From Hyphomicrobiales bacterium (GTDB taxonomy: Bacteria > Pseudomonadota > Alphaproteobacteria > Rhizobiales > Devosiaceae), in the NCBI GenBank assembly GCA_015487515.1, contig WFPQ01000024.1:1-14309 (forward strand): 14,309 bases of DNA, given 5' to 3'. Below are positions 1 to 8,451 of this stretch, in pieces (within the stretch, counting starts at the first letter, position 1; every line of letters starts with the position of its first letter). The notes below the pieces were generated by a model that was not told where the DNA came from, made no database searches, and saw only the letters and a program-made list of their open reading frames with translations. Made by a program: the position numbers and the translations under genes.

Positions 1-1329
1 GGCCTGGCCACCGACGGGGGACTTTACCTGCCCGGTTCCTGGCCTCGTCTGGAAAGGGAGCAGATAGCCGGATTTGCCAACCGGCCCTATGGTGAGGTTG
101 CCCTTGAGGTCATTGCCCCCTTTGTCGGCGGCCAGATTGAGAATTCCCGGCTGGCCGTCATGCTCGATGAGGCCTATGCTTCTTTTTCCCATCCAAGTGT
201 TGCTCCCATAATCGAACTTGAGCCGGGGCATTTTGTCCTTGAACTTTTTCATGGCCCCACCCTGGCATTCAAGGACATAGCCATGCAGTTGCTGGCCCGG
301 ATCATGGATCACATACTGGCCCAAAGGGGACAGAGGGCCACCATAGTCGGCGCCACTTCCGGCGATACGGGTTCGGCCGCGATCGAAGCCTTTCGCAATC
401 GTTCCAATATCGACATATTCATTCTTCATCCCCATGGCCGGGTTTCCCAGGTGCAGCGCCGGCAGATGACCAGTGTCCTTGATGACAATGTTCACAATAT
501 TGCCCTTGAGGGCTCATTTGATGATTGCCAGAAAATCGTCAAGGACCTGTTCCTGGACGAAGATTTTCGCAAGGAACTCAACCTTAGCGGTGTCAATTCC
601 ATAAACTGGGGCAGGATAGTTGCCCAGATAGTTTATTATTTTACTTCCGCGGTTGCCCTTGGCGCCCCTTTTCGTTCAGTTGATTTTACGGTTCCCACCG
701 GAAACTTTGGTGATGTTTTTGCTGGTTATGCTGCAAAAAGAATGGGGCTTGACATTGGCAGGCTGGTGATTGCCACCAACAGCAATGACATATTGCGCCG
801 TGCCCTGACCACTGGCACCTACGAGATTTCCGGGGTTCGCCCCACCTTGAGTCCTTCCATGGATATCCAGGTATCTTCCAATTTCGAGCGGCTGCTGTTC
901 GAGGCCGGCAACAGGGATTCGGCCCGGCTGCGTTCCCAGATGAACAGTCTTTCCCAGTCTGGCAGCTTTGATATTGACCAGGATACCCTTGCCCGTATTG
1001 TCAGCAGTTTTGAAGTTGGCAGCAGCAATGAGGAGGAAACTGTCCGGGCCATCCGTTCTGCTCATGCCCGTTCCGGCTATCTTCCCGATCCTCACACCGG
1101 GGTCGGGCTGCACGTGGCCAGAAAATTCCTTTCCGGCTCCAGCCCTATGATTACCCTGGCAACGGCCCATCCGGCAAAGTTTCCCGATGCTCTGGAATCT
1201 GCCACCGGTATCCTGCCCCAGTTGCCGCCGGGGCTTGAAGACATTCACGACAGGACGGAAAAATATGAGGTCCTGCCCAACGATCCGCAACTGATTCAAA
1301 AATACATACGCCGGCATGTGTCTGCGTGA
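1..1329 (+). CDS. thrC: Threonine synthase, 5'-truncated by window edge
   Basis: A PLP enzyme of fold type II that converts O-phospho-L-homoserine to L-threonine and phosphate in the cytoplasm, the last step of threonine synthesis. The frame is open from base 1, before the first ATG at 160, and encodes the typical N-terminal motif GLATDGGLYLP. The true start therefore lies left of the window, and roughly 20-25 residues are missing if the protein has the usual length. The PLP-binding lysine sits in LAFKD (codon at 271-273). The phosphate-binding glycine-rich loop is GATSGDTGSAA, and PTGNFGDVFAG follows later. The 442 residues seen fit a full-length enzyme of about 465. The stop codon overlaps the region of the next gene's start, so the two are probably co-transcribed. 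Identification is firm. Confidence 0.96.
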   Translation, partial: GLATDGGLYLPGSWPRLEREQIAGFANRPYGEVALEVIAPFVGGQIENSRLAVMLDEAYASFSHPSVAPIIELEPGHFVLELFHGPTLAFKDIAMQLLARIMDHILAQRGQRATIVGATSGDTGSAAIEAFRNRSNIDIFILHPHGRVSQVQRRQMTSVLDDNVHNIALEGSFDDCQKIVKDLFLDEDFRKELNLSGVNSINWGRIVAQIVYYFTSAVALGAPFRSVDFTVPTGNFGDVFAGYAAKRMGLDIGRLVIATNSNDILRRALTTGTYEISGVRPTLSPSMDIQVSSNFERLLFEAGNRDSARLRSQMNSLSQSGSFDIDQDTLARIVSSFEVGSSNEEETVRAIRSAHARSGYLPDPHTGVGLHVARKFLSGSSPMITLATAHPAKFPDALESATGILPQLPPGLEDIHDRTEKYEVLPNDPQLIQKYIRRHVSA

Positions 1330-1334
1330 AGGAG
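1329..1334 (+). promoter_or_regulatory. Shine-Dalgarno sequence for the M16 peptidase
   Basis: AAGGAG lies six bases before TTG at 1341 and overlaps the thrC stop codon (1327-1329). It favours TTG at 1341 over the in-frame GTG at 1326, which has no comparable upstream motif. Protein alignment also fits, because homologues usually begin a few residues before the conserved segment LENGMTVL. Confidence 0.7.
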
Positions 1335-1340
1335 AATGAC

Positions 1341-2603
1341 TTGAGCGTATCCAGCACAAAATTGGAAAACGGCATGACCGTTTTGTCCCACCACATGCCC
1401 CATCTGGAAAGTGCATCCCTCGGGGTATGGGTAAAGGCGGGTTCCCGCTGGGAAAGGCCCGAAGAGAACGGCATTTCCCATCTTTTGGAGCATATGGCAT
1501 TCAAGGGTACCAAGACCAGGTCGTCCCGACAGGTTGTCGAGGAGATCGAGCGGGTGGGTGGTGAACTGAACGCGGCCACTTCCATTGAACATACGGGATA
1601 TTTTGCCCGCATCCTGAAGGATGATGTTCCCCTTGCAACCGATATTCTGTCGGACATATTGTGCAACTCGGTTTTCAGCCCCGAGGAACTGGCCCGGGAG
1701 CAGCACGTAATCGAACAGGAAATCGGTGCTTCCCTTGATGACCCCCATGACCAGGTTTTTGATCTTTTTCAAAGGGCTGTCTTTCCGGATCAGGCCATAG
1801 GCCGGCCCATATTGGGTACGGTCAAATCCGTCAAGAGCTTTGGACCCGAACAGATACGCGCCTATATGGACAGGAACTATGTGGGCAATCGCATGGTGGT
1901 TTGCGCCGCCGGCAATGTGGATCACGGCCGGCTGGTTGAAATGATTTCGGAGCGTTTCATCCACCTGAAGGCCGAAGGGGATACGAAGCCTGTTGCCGCC
2001 CGCTATATTGGCGGTGACATGCGCAAGCATTCAGACCAGGAACAGGCCCAGGTCATACTTGGCATCGAAGGCAGGCCCTATAATTCCGATGGTTTTTATG
2101 CTTCCCAGATTCTGGCATCGATACTTGGCGGGGGGATGAGTTCACGCCTTTTTCAGCAGGTTCGCGAAAGGCGCGGCCTTTGTTATTCAATTTATGCCTT
2201 TAACTGGGCCTTTGCCGATAGCGGTGTATTTGGAGTTTCCGCTTCCACCGGCGAAGAGGACGTGGCCGAACTGGTTCGGGTCATTCTCGATGAAATGCTC
2301 CAGGCGGTCAAAGACATAGATGATGACGAAGTCTTAAGAGTGCGCAACCAGATCCGGGCCGGGCTTTTGATGTCCCTTGAAAGCCCCGCCAGCCGGGCCG
2401 GGCAACTGGCCCGTCAGCAGATCTTGTGGGGCCGCCCCATCGAAATGAAGGAAACCATAGAAAGGATCAACAGGATCGATGCCGAACGGGTCAGGGAAAT
2501 TGCTTCCCGGTTGTTCAGTTCCAAAAATCTCTCCCTTGCTGCAAACGGGCCCATTTCGAAGTTGCCATCTCTGGAAGAGTTGTCGGATCGTTTCAACGTA
2601 TGA
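1341..2603 (+). CDS. M16 family zinc metallopeptidase (mitochondrial processing peptidase-like)
   Basis: A predicted zinc endopeptidase of the M16B/pitrilysin group, related to the beta subunit of mitochondrial processing peptidase and to single-chain bacterial homologues such as the Rickettsia putative peptidase. Counting from TTG at 1341 (420 residues), the inverted zinc motif is H47-L-L-E50-H51. The third ligand is probably E127 in VIEQEIG, giving HxxEH-x75-E, the spacing expected of an active M16 enzyme. The C-terminal half carries the second M16 lobe, including GGGMSSRLFQQVRERRGLCY, typical of the family. Length is normal and no signal peptide is visible, so it is probably cytoplasmic; the substrate is unknown. 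It sits directly after thrC, possibly translationally coupled. An in-frame GTG at 1326 would add five residues but lacks a ribosome-binding site. The family call is firm; a precise role is not. Confidence 0.93.
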   Translation: MSVSSTKLENGMTVLSHHMPHLESASLGVWVKAGSRWERPEENGISHLLEHMAFKGTKTRSSRQVVEEIERVGGELNAATSIEHTGYFARILKDDVPLATDILSDILCNSVFSPEELAREQHVIEQEIGASLDDPHDQVFDLFQRAVFPDQAIGRPILGTVKSVKSFGPEQIRAYMDRNYVGNRMVVCAAGNVDHGRLVEMISERFIHLKAEGDTKPVAARYIGGDMRKHSDQEQAQVILGIEGRPYNSDGFYASQILASILGGGMSSRLFQQVRERRGLCYSIYAFNWAFADSGVFGVSASTGEEDVAELVRVILDEMLQAVKDIDDDEVLRVRNQIRAGLLMSLESPASRAGQLARQQILWGRPIEMKETIERINRIDAERVREIASRLFSSKNLSLAANGPISKLPSLEELSDRFNV

Positions 2604-2629
2604 TGCTTGTTTTCAACTTTTAGGCTCGG

Positions 2630-3253
2630 GTGGATGATTTGTGGCCTGTAAAAAAAATGCCGGTGCTGGAGCAGGATGGCCTTCGCCTTCGCCTGCCAAG
2701 GCGTTCCGATTTCAGGGCCTGGCAAAATATTCGCTCTGCCAGCCGCTCCTTTCTGACCCCGGTCGAACCCAGGTGGCATGAATATGAGCTTACCCGTGCT
2801 TCATTTTCAAGGCGGGTCAGGCTCGGGGTCGGGCGGGCTGCTGCCAGAACCGAGTTTTCATTTTTGATTTTTGTTCTCAGCGACGCTCAGTTGCGCCAGA
2901 AGGAAGTCCTTGTCGGGGGTATCACCCTTTCAAACATCCGTTATGGTGCGGCCTGTCATTGCAATATTGGCTACTGGCTTGGTCATGCTCATGTCAGCAA
3001 GGGCCATATGAACAGGGCCCTTTCCCTGGTTCTGCCCTTTGCATTTTATGATCTTGGATTGCGGCGAATTCACGCAGCCTGCCTGCCAGAAAACCATCGT
3101 TCGAAAAACGTGTTGGTGAAAAATGGTTTCGAGGAAGAGGGCTTTGCCCGCAAATACCTGCAAATAGACGGAGAATTTCGCGATCATCTGTTGTTTGGCC
3201 TTACCAGGGACCGGTTTGTCTCGATCAAAGGCGATTCAGCCAAAAGCTTGTAG
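2630..3253 (+). CDS. GNAT-family N-acetyltransferase (RimJ/RimL-like)
   Basis: A predicted acetyl-CoA-dependent acetyltransferase of the RimJ/RimL branch, whose characterised members acetylate N-termini of ribosomal proteins; the substrate here cannot be read from sequence. The N-terminal segment LRLRLPRRSDFRAW and the following FLTPVEPRW match this branch. The core has IGYWLG, then the acetyl-CoA loop region HVSKGHMNRAL, then LRRIHAACLPENHRSKNVL, where an Asn/Ser-rich loop contacts the substrate or CoA, then NGFEEEGFARKYLQIDG. Size (207 residues from GTG at 2630, 198 from ATG at 2657) is normal. Neither start has a strong ribosome-binding site, so the exact start is uncertain; most conserved sequence begins after 2657. 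It lies 26 bases after the M16 gene, and its stop codon TAG directly abuts the ATG of the next gene, so all four genes from thrC probably share a transcript. Confidence 0.85.
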   Translation: MDDLWPVKKMPVLEQDGLRLRLPRRSDFRAWQNIRSASRSFLTPVEPRWHEYELTRASFSRRVRLGVGRAAARTEFSFLIFVLSDAQLRQKEVLVGGITLSNIRYGAACHCNIGYWLGHAHVSKGHMNRALSLVLPFAFYDLGLRRIHAACLPENHRSKNVLVKNGFEEEGFARKYLQIDGEFRDHLLFGLTRDRFVSIKGDSAKSL

Positions 3254-6196
3254 ATGAGGCAATTCCCCGTTACCAAGGGCAGGATTGCAAATGTAAAATG
3301 GGACTGGCCGGCACAAATGCGTTTCCTTTCAGCTCTGGCGATATATGTCTTGCTTGTTTTCGGCTCCCTTGTGCCTGCCACTGCCTTCGAAGTGATTGCG
3401 GTTCCCTCCGATGTCAATGCAATCAACCTTGGTGATGCGGTTGACATAGTTCCCGGTACCGATGGGCGGGTCCGTTTCAGCACTGCGGCCGGGGCCGATG
3501 GCATAGTGCGGCGCATCGAGGTCCTGGCAACGACCGAGGGAACCAATCCCAACTGGGCCCTTTTTGCCCTGTCAAATCCCTCCGATGTCCAGATAACCAG
3601 GCTTTTGGTAGCGCCGTTTTTCCGCATGCCCGGTTCCGGTCTGTTCACCCCCGACCTGGGCAATCCCAGGATTTCGGCCCTTACTCCCAGCGGTGGCCTC
3701 AGGCCCGAGCGCCAGAACGACCAGGAAGCCGATGTCTTTGAAATAGTGCTCGATCCCGGTGCCACCGTTACCTTTGCCGCAGAACTGGCAAGTGGCGAAC
3801 TTCCCGAATTTTACATATGGAAACCCGATGCCTACAGGGATTATATAAGTTCCTTCACCCTGTTCCGCGGTACGGTTTTGGGCATTTCCGGCCTGGCGGC
3901 GGTTTTTCTGACCATAATGTTCGTGGTCAAGGGCAGGGGGGTGTTTCCGGCCACGGCAGCCTTTTCCTGGGCCGTACTGATTTACCTTCTGGTTGATTTT
4001 GGTGTTCTGGGCCCGCTGCTTGGTGTTGATAACAGTTCGATTCAACCCTACAGGGCAGCGGCAGAAGCTGGTATTGCCACAACGCTTTTCGGATTTTTGT
4101 TCATTTATCTGAACCTTCATCGCTGGCATTTGCGTTTTTTGCATCTGGCCCTGGCGCTGTCGGCAATAATGCTGGCACTGATTGCATTTTCCTTCCTGCA
4201 GCCTTCCATTGCTGCAACCGTTGCCCGTTCCGTTCTGGTGATTCTCGGTCTGCTTGGATTCGTTTTGATAATTCTTCTGGCAATTCGTGGGTATGACCGG
4301 GCGGTCATGCTGGTTCCCACGTGGATAATCTATTTTGCCTGGCTGATCTATGGCTGGATGGTGCTGAGCGGGCAGATTTCCAATGACATTGCCCAGTCTG
4401 CGGTTGCCGGGGGCCTGGTTCTCATGGTCATGCTCATGGGTTTTACCACCGTTCAGCACGCCTTTGCCGAAGGTCAGGTTTCCCTTGGTTCCCTTTCCGA
4501 GACCGAGCGCCGGGCTCTGGCCCTGACCGGCAGTGGGGATTTTGTCTTTGACTGGAACATAGACCGCGACCGGGTCAGCGTATCCTCCGAGATTTACCCA
4601 AGACTTGGTATCAGGGATGGGGAGTTGCGCGGTTCGATAAAACTCTGGCTTGACCGGGTTCACGTCCAGGATCGTGACCGGTTCAGAACTGCCCTTGATA
4701 CATTGGTGGAATTGCAGCGTGGCAAGGCTAATCTCGATGTTCGTTTTGCGGCCCATGATGGGGCATACAGGGTGTTCAGAATGCGGGTGAAGCCGGTTAT
4801 TGGCGGTTCAGGCGCGGTTTCCCGCATCGTTGGCACCCTGCAGGATGTATCGGCGGACAGGGCCTCACGCGAACGCCTGATGCATGATTGCGTTCATGAC
4901 AGTCTGACCGGTCTGCCCAACAGGCAATTGCTGATAGACCGGCTTGAAAGGGCCCTTGTCAGGTCCCGTGAAGCAGGAGGCATAAAACCTGCGGTTCTGG
5001 TCATAAACCTGGACGAGTTTTCGCTTCTTGACGAACGTATCGGTCAGTCTGCGGCCGATTCCGTCTTGCTTGCGGTTTCCAGGCGGCTGTCAAGGGTTGT
5101 AAAGCCCATGGATACCCTGGCCCGCATGTCCGGTGATCAGTTTGCCCTGGTTCTTACTTCCAATGACAGCGCTGCCAAGATCGCCGAACTTGCCGAAACC
5201 ATGCGCCGCAGTCTTCGCACTCCCTTTAATTTTGGCAACCAGGATGTAATTCTTACCGCTTCCATTGGCATAACCATATTCGACAACGGCCCGGCCACGG
5301 CCGAAGATGTGTTGCAGGATGCGGAATTGGCCATGTATTATGCCAAGCGCCTTGGGGGAGACAGGATAGAGGCCTATCGTGCTTCGGCCCGTTCCATTTC
5401 GGCCTATTCCCAGGCATCGGAAAAGGATCTTGAGCGGGGCCTGAACGAGGGCGAGTTTCAGGTCAGTTATCAACCGATCTATAATATTCAGACCGGCCGT
5501 ATTGCCGGTGCCGAAGCCCTGATGCGCTGGAATCATCCTTCAAAGGGCATCATCATGCCGGCCGAATTCGTTCCCCTTGCCGAGCGTATCGGACTGATAG
5601 AAAAGCTTGGCCGCCTGGCCCTGCGCCAGGCGGCAAACCTGACCGCAGATCTGATAAATACCCTTGACCTGGAAGATGACTTTTTTGTTTCCATAAATCT
5701 TTCCACGCCCCAGATTGCAAACCATTCCCTGCTCAATGATCTGCGCACCATGATTCTGGAAAATCCGCAACTGGCCCGTCACATCAAGCTGGAGGTGACG
5801 GAAAGCCAGGTCATGGTCAATCCCGAGCAGTCAGCTTATGTTCTGGATGCTCTTAAGGATCTTGGCCTGGGCCTTGCTCTGGATGATTTTGGAACCGGCC
5901 ATTCTTCCTTGTCGTATCTGCACATGTTTCCGTTTGATACGGTAAAAATTCCTGCCCAGTTTGTGCAGATGAGCGAAAACGGGGGCATTTCCCATACCCA
6001 GGTACCGATAATGCGGGCAATAATCTCCATGGCCAGCGAGATTGGTCTCAGAGTCGTGGCCGAAGGGGTGGAAAACACTCGGGAGTTAAAGAGGTTGCGC
6101 GAGCTGAATTGCCACATGGCCCAGGGATTCTTGTTTGATCCGGCCATGCCGGGATCCGACATGCAGAAAAAACTTGCAGCCCAATATGCGAAATGA
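3254..6196 (+). CDS. Seven-transmembrane sensor protein with PAS, degenerate GGDEF and EAL domains
   Basis: A predicted membrane-bound cyclic-di-GMP phosphodiesterase of 980 residues. Domains in order: hydrophobic signal segment (about 22-44), beta-rich periplasmic domain (about 46-190), about seven membrane helices (about 203-400) resembling a 7TMR-DISM module, a PAS-like domain (about 416-540), GGDEF-like (about 545-705) and EAL (about 725-970). The GGDEF signature is S626-G-D-Q-F and the inhibitory-site RxxD reads K617-P-M-D620, so cyclase activity is doubtful; it may bind GTP and regulate the EAL domain. The EAL half keeps the expected ligands: E754 (EALMR), N815, E847, D877-D878 (DDFGTG), K898, E937 and Q957, so hydrolysis of c-di-GMP is plausible. 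The usual KID motif reads KIP. Start is ATG 3254, directly after the preceding stop; ATG 3317 would place the signal segment at the N-terminus and is a credible alternative. Confidence 0.92.
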   Translation: MRQFPVTKGRIANVKWDWPAQMRFLSALAIYVLLVFGSLVPATAFEVIAVPSDVNAINLGDAVDIVPGTDGRVRFSTAAGADGIVRRIEVLATTEGTNPNWALFALSNPSDVQITRLLVAPFFRMPGSGLFTPDLGNPRISALTPSGGLRPERQNDQEADVFEIVLDPGATVTFAAELASGELPEFYIWKPDAYRDYISSFTLFRGTVLGISGLAAVFLTIMFVVKGRGVFPATAAFSWAVLIYLLVDFGVLGPLLGVDNSSIQPYRAAAEAGIATTLFGFLFIYLNLHRWHLRFLHLALALSAIMLALIAFSFLQPSIAATVARSVLVILGLLGFVLIILLAIRGYDRAVMLVPTWIIYFAWLIYGWMVLSGQISNDIAQSAVAGGLVLMVMLMGFTTVQHAFAEGQVSLGSLSETERRALALTGSGDFVFDWNIDRDRVSVSSEIYPRLGIRDGELRGSIKLWLDRVHVQDRDRFRTALDTLVELQRGKANLDVRFAAHDGAYRVFRMRVKPVIGGSGAVSRIVGTLQDVSADRASRERLMHDCVHDSLTGLPNRQLLIDRLERALVRSREAGGIKPAVLVINLDEFSLLDERIGQSAADSVLLAVSRRLSRVVKPMDTLARMSGDQFALVLTSNDSAAKIAELAETMRRSLRTPFNFGNQDVILTASIGITIFDNGPATAEDVLQDAELAMYYAKRLGGDRIEAYRASARSISAYSQASEKDLERGLNEGEFQVSYQPIYNIQTGRIAGAEALMRWNHPSKGIIMPAEFVPLAERIGLIEKLGRLALRQAANLTADLINTLDLEDDFFVSINLSTPQIANHSLLNDLRTMILENPQLARHIKLEVTESQVMVNPEQSAYVLDALKDLGLGLALDDFGTGHSSLSYLHMFPFDTVKIPAQFVQMSENGGISHTQVPIMRAIISMASEIGLRVVAEGVENTRELKRLRELNCHMAQGFLFDPAMPGSDMQKKLAAQYAK

Positions 6197-6250
6197 TGCT
6201 GCCGGACGGTTTTCGCGCCGGTCTGCTGTCCTGATTTGATCGGTATGGTT

Positions 6251-6865
6251 TCATGCCCGGCTTCCGAATGCGCTCAGGTTTGCCCGATTTATTCCCAGTA
6301 GTTTCAAGGCAAAATCATAGCGTTTTCCAAAATCGGCATCAAAAAGAAGTTCATCGCTGAATGGTACCGTCAGCCAGGTATTATTGGCCAGTTCATCTTC
6401 GAGTTGTCCCGGTTGCCAGCCGCAGTAGCCAAGGGCGAACATGGCTCGCCCCGGGTCCGGCATTTTTGCAATGGCCCGCAATGTATCCATGCTGGCTGAA
6501 AGAAATATATTGTTGGTTACGTGGAAGGAAATGCCTTCTGCCTCTTCACCCAGTTCGTGTAACAGGAACCCCCTGTTGGTTTGTACCGGCCCGCCTTTCA
6601 ACACGGGCCGGCTGGCCATGCCTCTGGGAGTTCGTCCCTGTATCTTGTCTGTTCCTGCCGGATCCGGTGAAATCGATGAGGTCAAATCCTCATAGATATC
6701 GGCGAACCTTATCCTTGGAATTTTTTCGTTTATTGCAATTGCCATGGCTCCATCCCGGTTGTGCTCGACCACGAACAGCACGCTTTCCGTAAAGCGTTTG
6801 TCGTCGATCATGGGCATCGCTACCAGGAACTGCCCCTGCAGGCTTTTCATTTCGCCGTGCAACAT
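6251..6865 (-). CDS. YqgE/AlgH family protein (DUF179)
   Basis: A member of the widespread UPF0301/YqgE/AlgH family, small cytoplasmic alpha/beta proteins of unsettled biochemical function; AlgH was linked genetically to alginate regulation in Pseudomonas. Family signatures read in order: LQGQFLVAMPMIDDKRF near the N-terminus, ESVLFVVEHNRDGAMAIAIN, then GGPVQTNRGFLLH, ALGYCGWQPGQLEDELANN and a C-terminal region ending close to a typical length (204 residues). ATG at 6865 is preceded by GGAAAG (complement of 6870-6875) with a short gap. A TTG at 6877 would add four residues, and ATG at 6850 would give the shortest form, closest to many homologues. The gene converges on the EAL gene, with 54 bases between them, and diverges from the DsbD-alpha-like gene. 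Family assignment is firm; function is unknown. Confidence 0.93.
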   Translation of the reverse strand: MLHGEMKSLQGQFLVAMPMIDDKRFTESVLFVVEHNRDGAMAIAINEKIPRIRFADIYEDLTSSISPDPAGTDKIQGRTPRGMASRPVLKGGPVQTNRGFLLHELGEEAEGISFHVTNNIFLSASMDTLRAIAKMPDPGRAMFALGYCGWQPGQLEDELANNTWLTVPFSDELLFDADFGKRYDFALKLLGINRANLSAFGSRA

Positions 6866-6952
6866 TCTGCTTTCCAAGTTTTTAGGCCTGTTTTGCCGTT
6901 GTTCCGTCCATTGTTTTGTTCCTGCAATTGGCCCTTGTTAAGTACAATGGTT

Positions 6953-6981
6953 TTGACTAGTTAATCACATGCATTCATAAT
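6953..6981 (+). promoter_or_regulatory. Sigma-70-type promoter upstream of the DsbD-alpha-like gene
   Basis: TTGACT (6953-6958) and CATAAT (6976-6981) are separated by 17 bases; each matches five of six consensus positions. A start of transcription near 6988 would leave a leader of roughly 47 bases before ATG 7035. It lies in the divergent gap between the minus-strand YqgE gene and the plus-strand gene. This is a sequence match only. I did not find an equally good promoter for the YqgE gene. Confidence 0.6.
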
Positions 6982-7034
6982 ATGTCGCACTTGTCCGTTC
7001 TTGATCTTTCAATAAACTGCGCTAGGCTTCATCT

Positions 7035-7841
7035 ATGCGCCTGTTACTGATATTTCTGTCGCTCCTGATTTTTGCACCATCTGCAATAGCCAGCAAGACC
7101 CCCTGGCAGGAAGTAACCGCTGATGCGACCCTGCGCATGCTGTTTTCCGATGTTCTTTCCGATGACAGCAGGACCATGGCCGCCCTGGAAATTGCAATGC
7201 CCCAGTCCTCTAACACCTATTGGCGTGTGCCGGGCGAGGCCGGGATTCCCCTTTTGATTGATGGATCTGCCTCAAGGGATATTGGCCGTATAGTTCCCCT
7301 TTGGCCCATTCCGCGGCGGGAAATCCTTTATGGCTATGTGGATTATATTTACCGGGGAAACCTGATCCTGCCCATGGAGATCGAGATTACCGGTCCCGAT
7401 CCAAGGCTCGACCTGCAAATGATGATGGGAATCTGTTCCGATGTTTGTGTTCCGGTCAGGGTCGGGATATCCCGTGAGCTTGATTTCAGTGAGCCGGATG
7501 AATCTTCCAGGGCGCTTATCGACAGGGGCCTTTTGAATATCCCGGTTCCCTGGGATATGGGAGAAAATCCCATAGGTTCGGTTACATTTGATGAGACCGC
7601 CGACAAGCTCTTTGTCCAGATCAGGGATCCCGCTATTGATGTTTCCAGCATGATCATAACGATCGGCAATGAAATGACGGTTTTTGCTCCGCCTCAAAAA
7701 AGCCTGATAGAAGGCGTATACGTGTTTGAAAAATTGGGGGGCGGCAGATCGGAACATTGGCGCGGCCAGGAAGTGTCGGTGATTTTCATGTCCCCCGGGG
7801 GGCCTTATGAAATAAGTCAGTTACTTGAGTTTTCTGATTAA
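7035..7841 (+). CDS. Periplasmic protein with DsbD-alpha-like (thiol:disulfide interchange N-terminal) domain
   Basis: A 268-residue exported protein. The N-terminus is a signal peptide (RLLLIFLSLLIFAPSAIA, probable cleavage around residues 19-20). The mature part matches the N-terminal domain of DsbD/ScsB-type reductases: TYWRVPGEAGIP at about 61-72, then a beta-sandwich with a WPIP segment, then MGICSDVCVPV with C134 and C138, the likely redox pair. In full-length DsbD the equivalent alpha domain receives electrons from the membrane domain and passes them to periplasmic thiol partners; here no membrane or thioredoxin domain follows, so the electron donor must be encoded elsewhere, possibly a CcdA/ScsB-type protein. 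It has its own promoter-like sequence and is followed by a peroxiredoxin and a lipoprotein on the same strand. Domain assignment is good; the partners are inferred. Confidence 0.82.
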   Translation: MRLLLIFLSLLIFAPSAIASKTPWQEVTADATLRMLFSDVLSDDSRTMAALEIAMPQSSNTYWRVPGEAGIPLLIDGSASRDIGRIVPLWPIPRREILYGYVDYIYRGNLILPMEIEITGPDPRLDLQMMMGICSDVCVPVRVGISRELDFSEPDESSRALIDRGLLNIPVPWDMGENPIGSVTFDETADKLFVQIRDPAIDVSSMIITIGNEMTVFAPPQKSLIEGVYVFEKLGGGRSEHWRGQEVSVIFMSPGGPYEISQLLEFSD

Positions 7842-7906
7842 TTGACTAAACATCTGGTTCTGGTTACTGCCGTTTTGGGTGTTCGCGGTCATGTTTGAGT
7901 TGTTTA

Positions 7907-8437
7907 ATGATTAAATCAGGTGATGAAATACCCGACATTCCCATCTGGCTTGCCAACGGGGACCTTGCAGGTGAAACAAGTTCTTCCAGCCTGTTCGGGG
8001 ATGGCAGGAGCATATTGGTCACTTTGCCCGGAGCCTTCACCCCGACCTGCCATAACAACCATCTGCCCGGTTTCATAAAGAATGCCCCGTCATTTAGGGA
8101 TCTCGGCATCAGCAGGATTGCCTGTGCCTGTGTAAACGACAGATATGTCATGCGGGCCTGGGCCGAACAGCTTGGTGACACCGGAGAAATTGATTTCTTG
8201 TCTGATTTTGATGCCAGCTTTGCCCGGTCCCTCGGCCTGGACCGTGATTTTTCTGCTTCCGGTCTTGGTGTTCGTTTCATTCGTTGTGCAATGATAATCG
8301 TTGACGGAGTAGTGCAGGATCTGTTCCTGGATGAAGTCCGCGGACGGGTTGCAGGTACTGGTGCTGCGCATGTTCTTGGGGTACTTAGGTCCGGTTCACC
8401 CTCTTCATCACTGGCCAAAGAAATTTGCGAAGTTTAA
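7907..8437 (+). CDS. Peroxiredoxin, Prx5 (AhpC/TSA redoxin) type
   Basis: A thiol peroxidase that reduces hydrogen peroxide or organic hydroperoxides. The peroxidatic cysteine is C48 in PGAFTPTCHNNHLPGF, the Prx5 active-site signature, with the supporting threonine three residues before it. The conserved arginine region reads LGVRFIRCAMIIVDG, and the strand preceding VND is IACACVND with two cysteines (C73, C75). A resolving cysteine cannot be assigned; C75, the cysteine in FIRC and the one in the C-terminal KEICEV are candidates. Counting from ATG 7907 gives 176 residues, slightly longer than usual because of a C-terminal tail. A TTG at 7895 would add four residues, but homologues usually begin near MIKSGDEIP. 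No signal peptide is seen, so it is cytoplasmic, unlike its neighbours. The gap to the preceding gene is 65 bases and to the next 14, consistent with an operon. Confidence 0.93.
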   Translation: MIKSGDEIPDIPIWLANGDLAGETSSSSLFGDGRSILVTLPGAFTPTCHNNHLPGFIKNAPSFRDLGISRIACACVNDRYVMRAWAEQLGDTGEIDFLSDFDASFARSLGLDRDFSASGLGVRFIRCAMIIVDGVVQDLFLDEVRGRVAGTGAAHVLGVLRSGSPSSSLAKEICEV

Positions 8438-8451
8438 GGAATTTTGAATAG

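Noticed and set aside
676..1500. 274-codon open frame on the minus strand
   Set aside because: It covers the end of thrC and the start of the M16 gene, both certain; its translation has no family features.
3572..4756. 394-codon open frame on the minus strand
   Set aside because: It lies entirely within the 7TM/PAS/EAL gene, is rich in Gln, Asn and Gly in a low-complexity manner, and shows no recognisable domain. It is a shadow of the plus-strand gene.
6197..6250. Bidirectional terminator between the EAL and YqgE genes
   Set aside because: Only a four-base self-complementary CCGG pair (about 6204-6222) could form a stem, with no U-tract on either strand.
7842..7870. TTGACT just after the DsbD-alpha-like gene as a promoter for the peroxiredoxin
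   Set aside because: At 16-18 base spacing the -10 region (around TACTGC) matches poorly, so there is no credible promoter pair.
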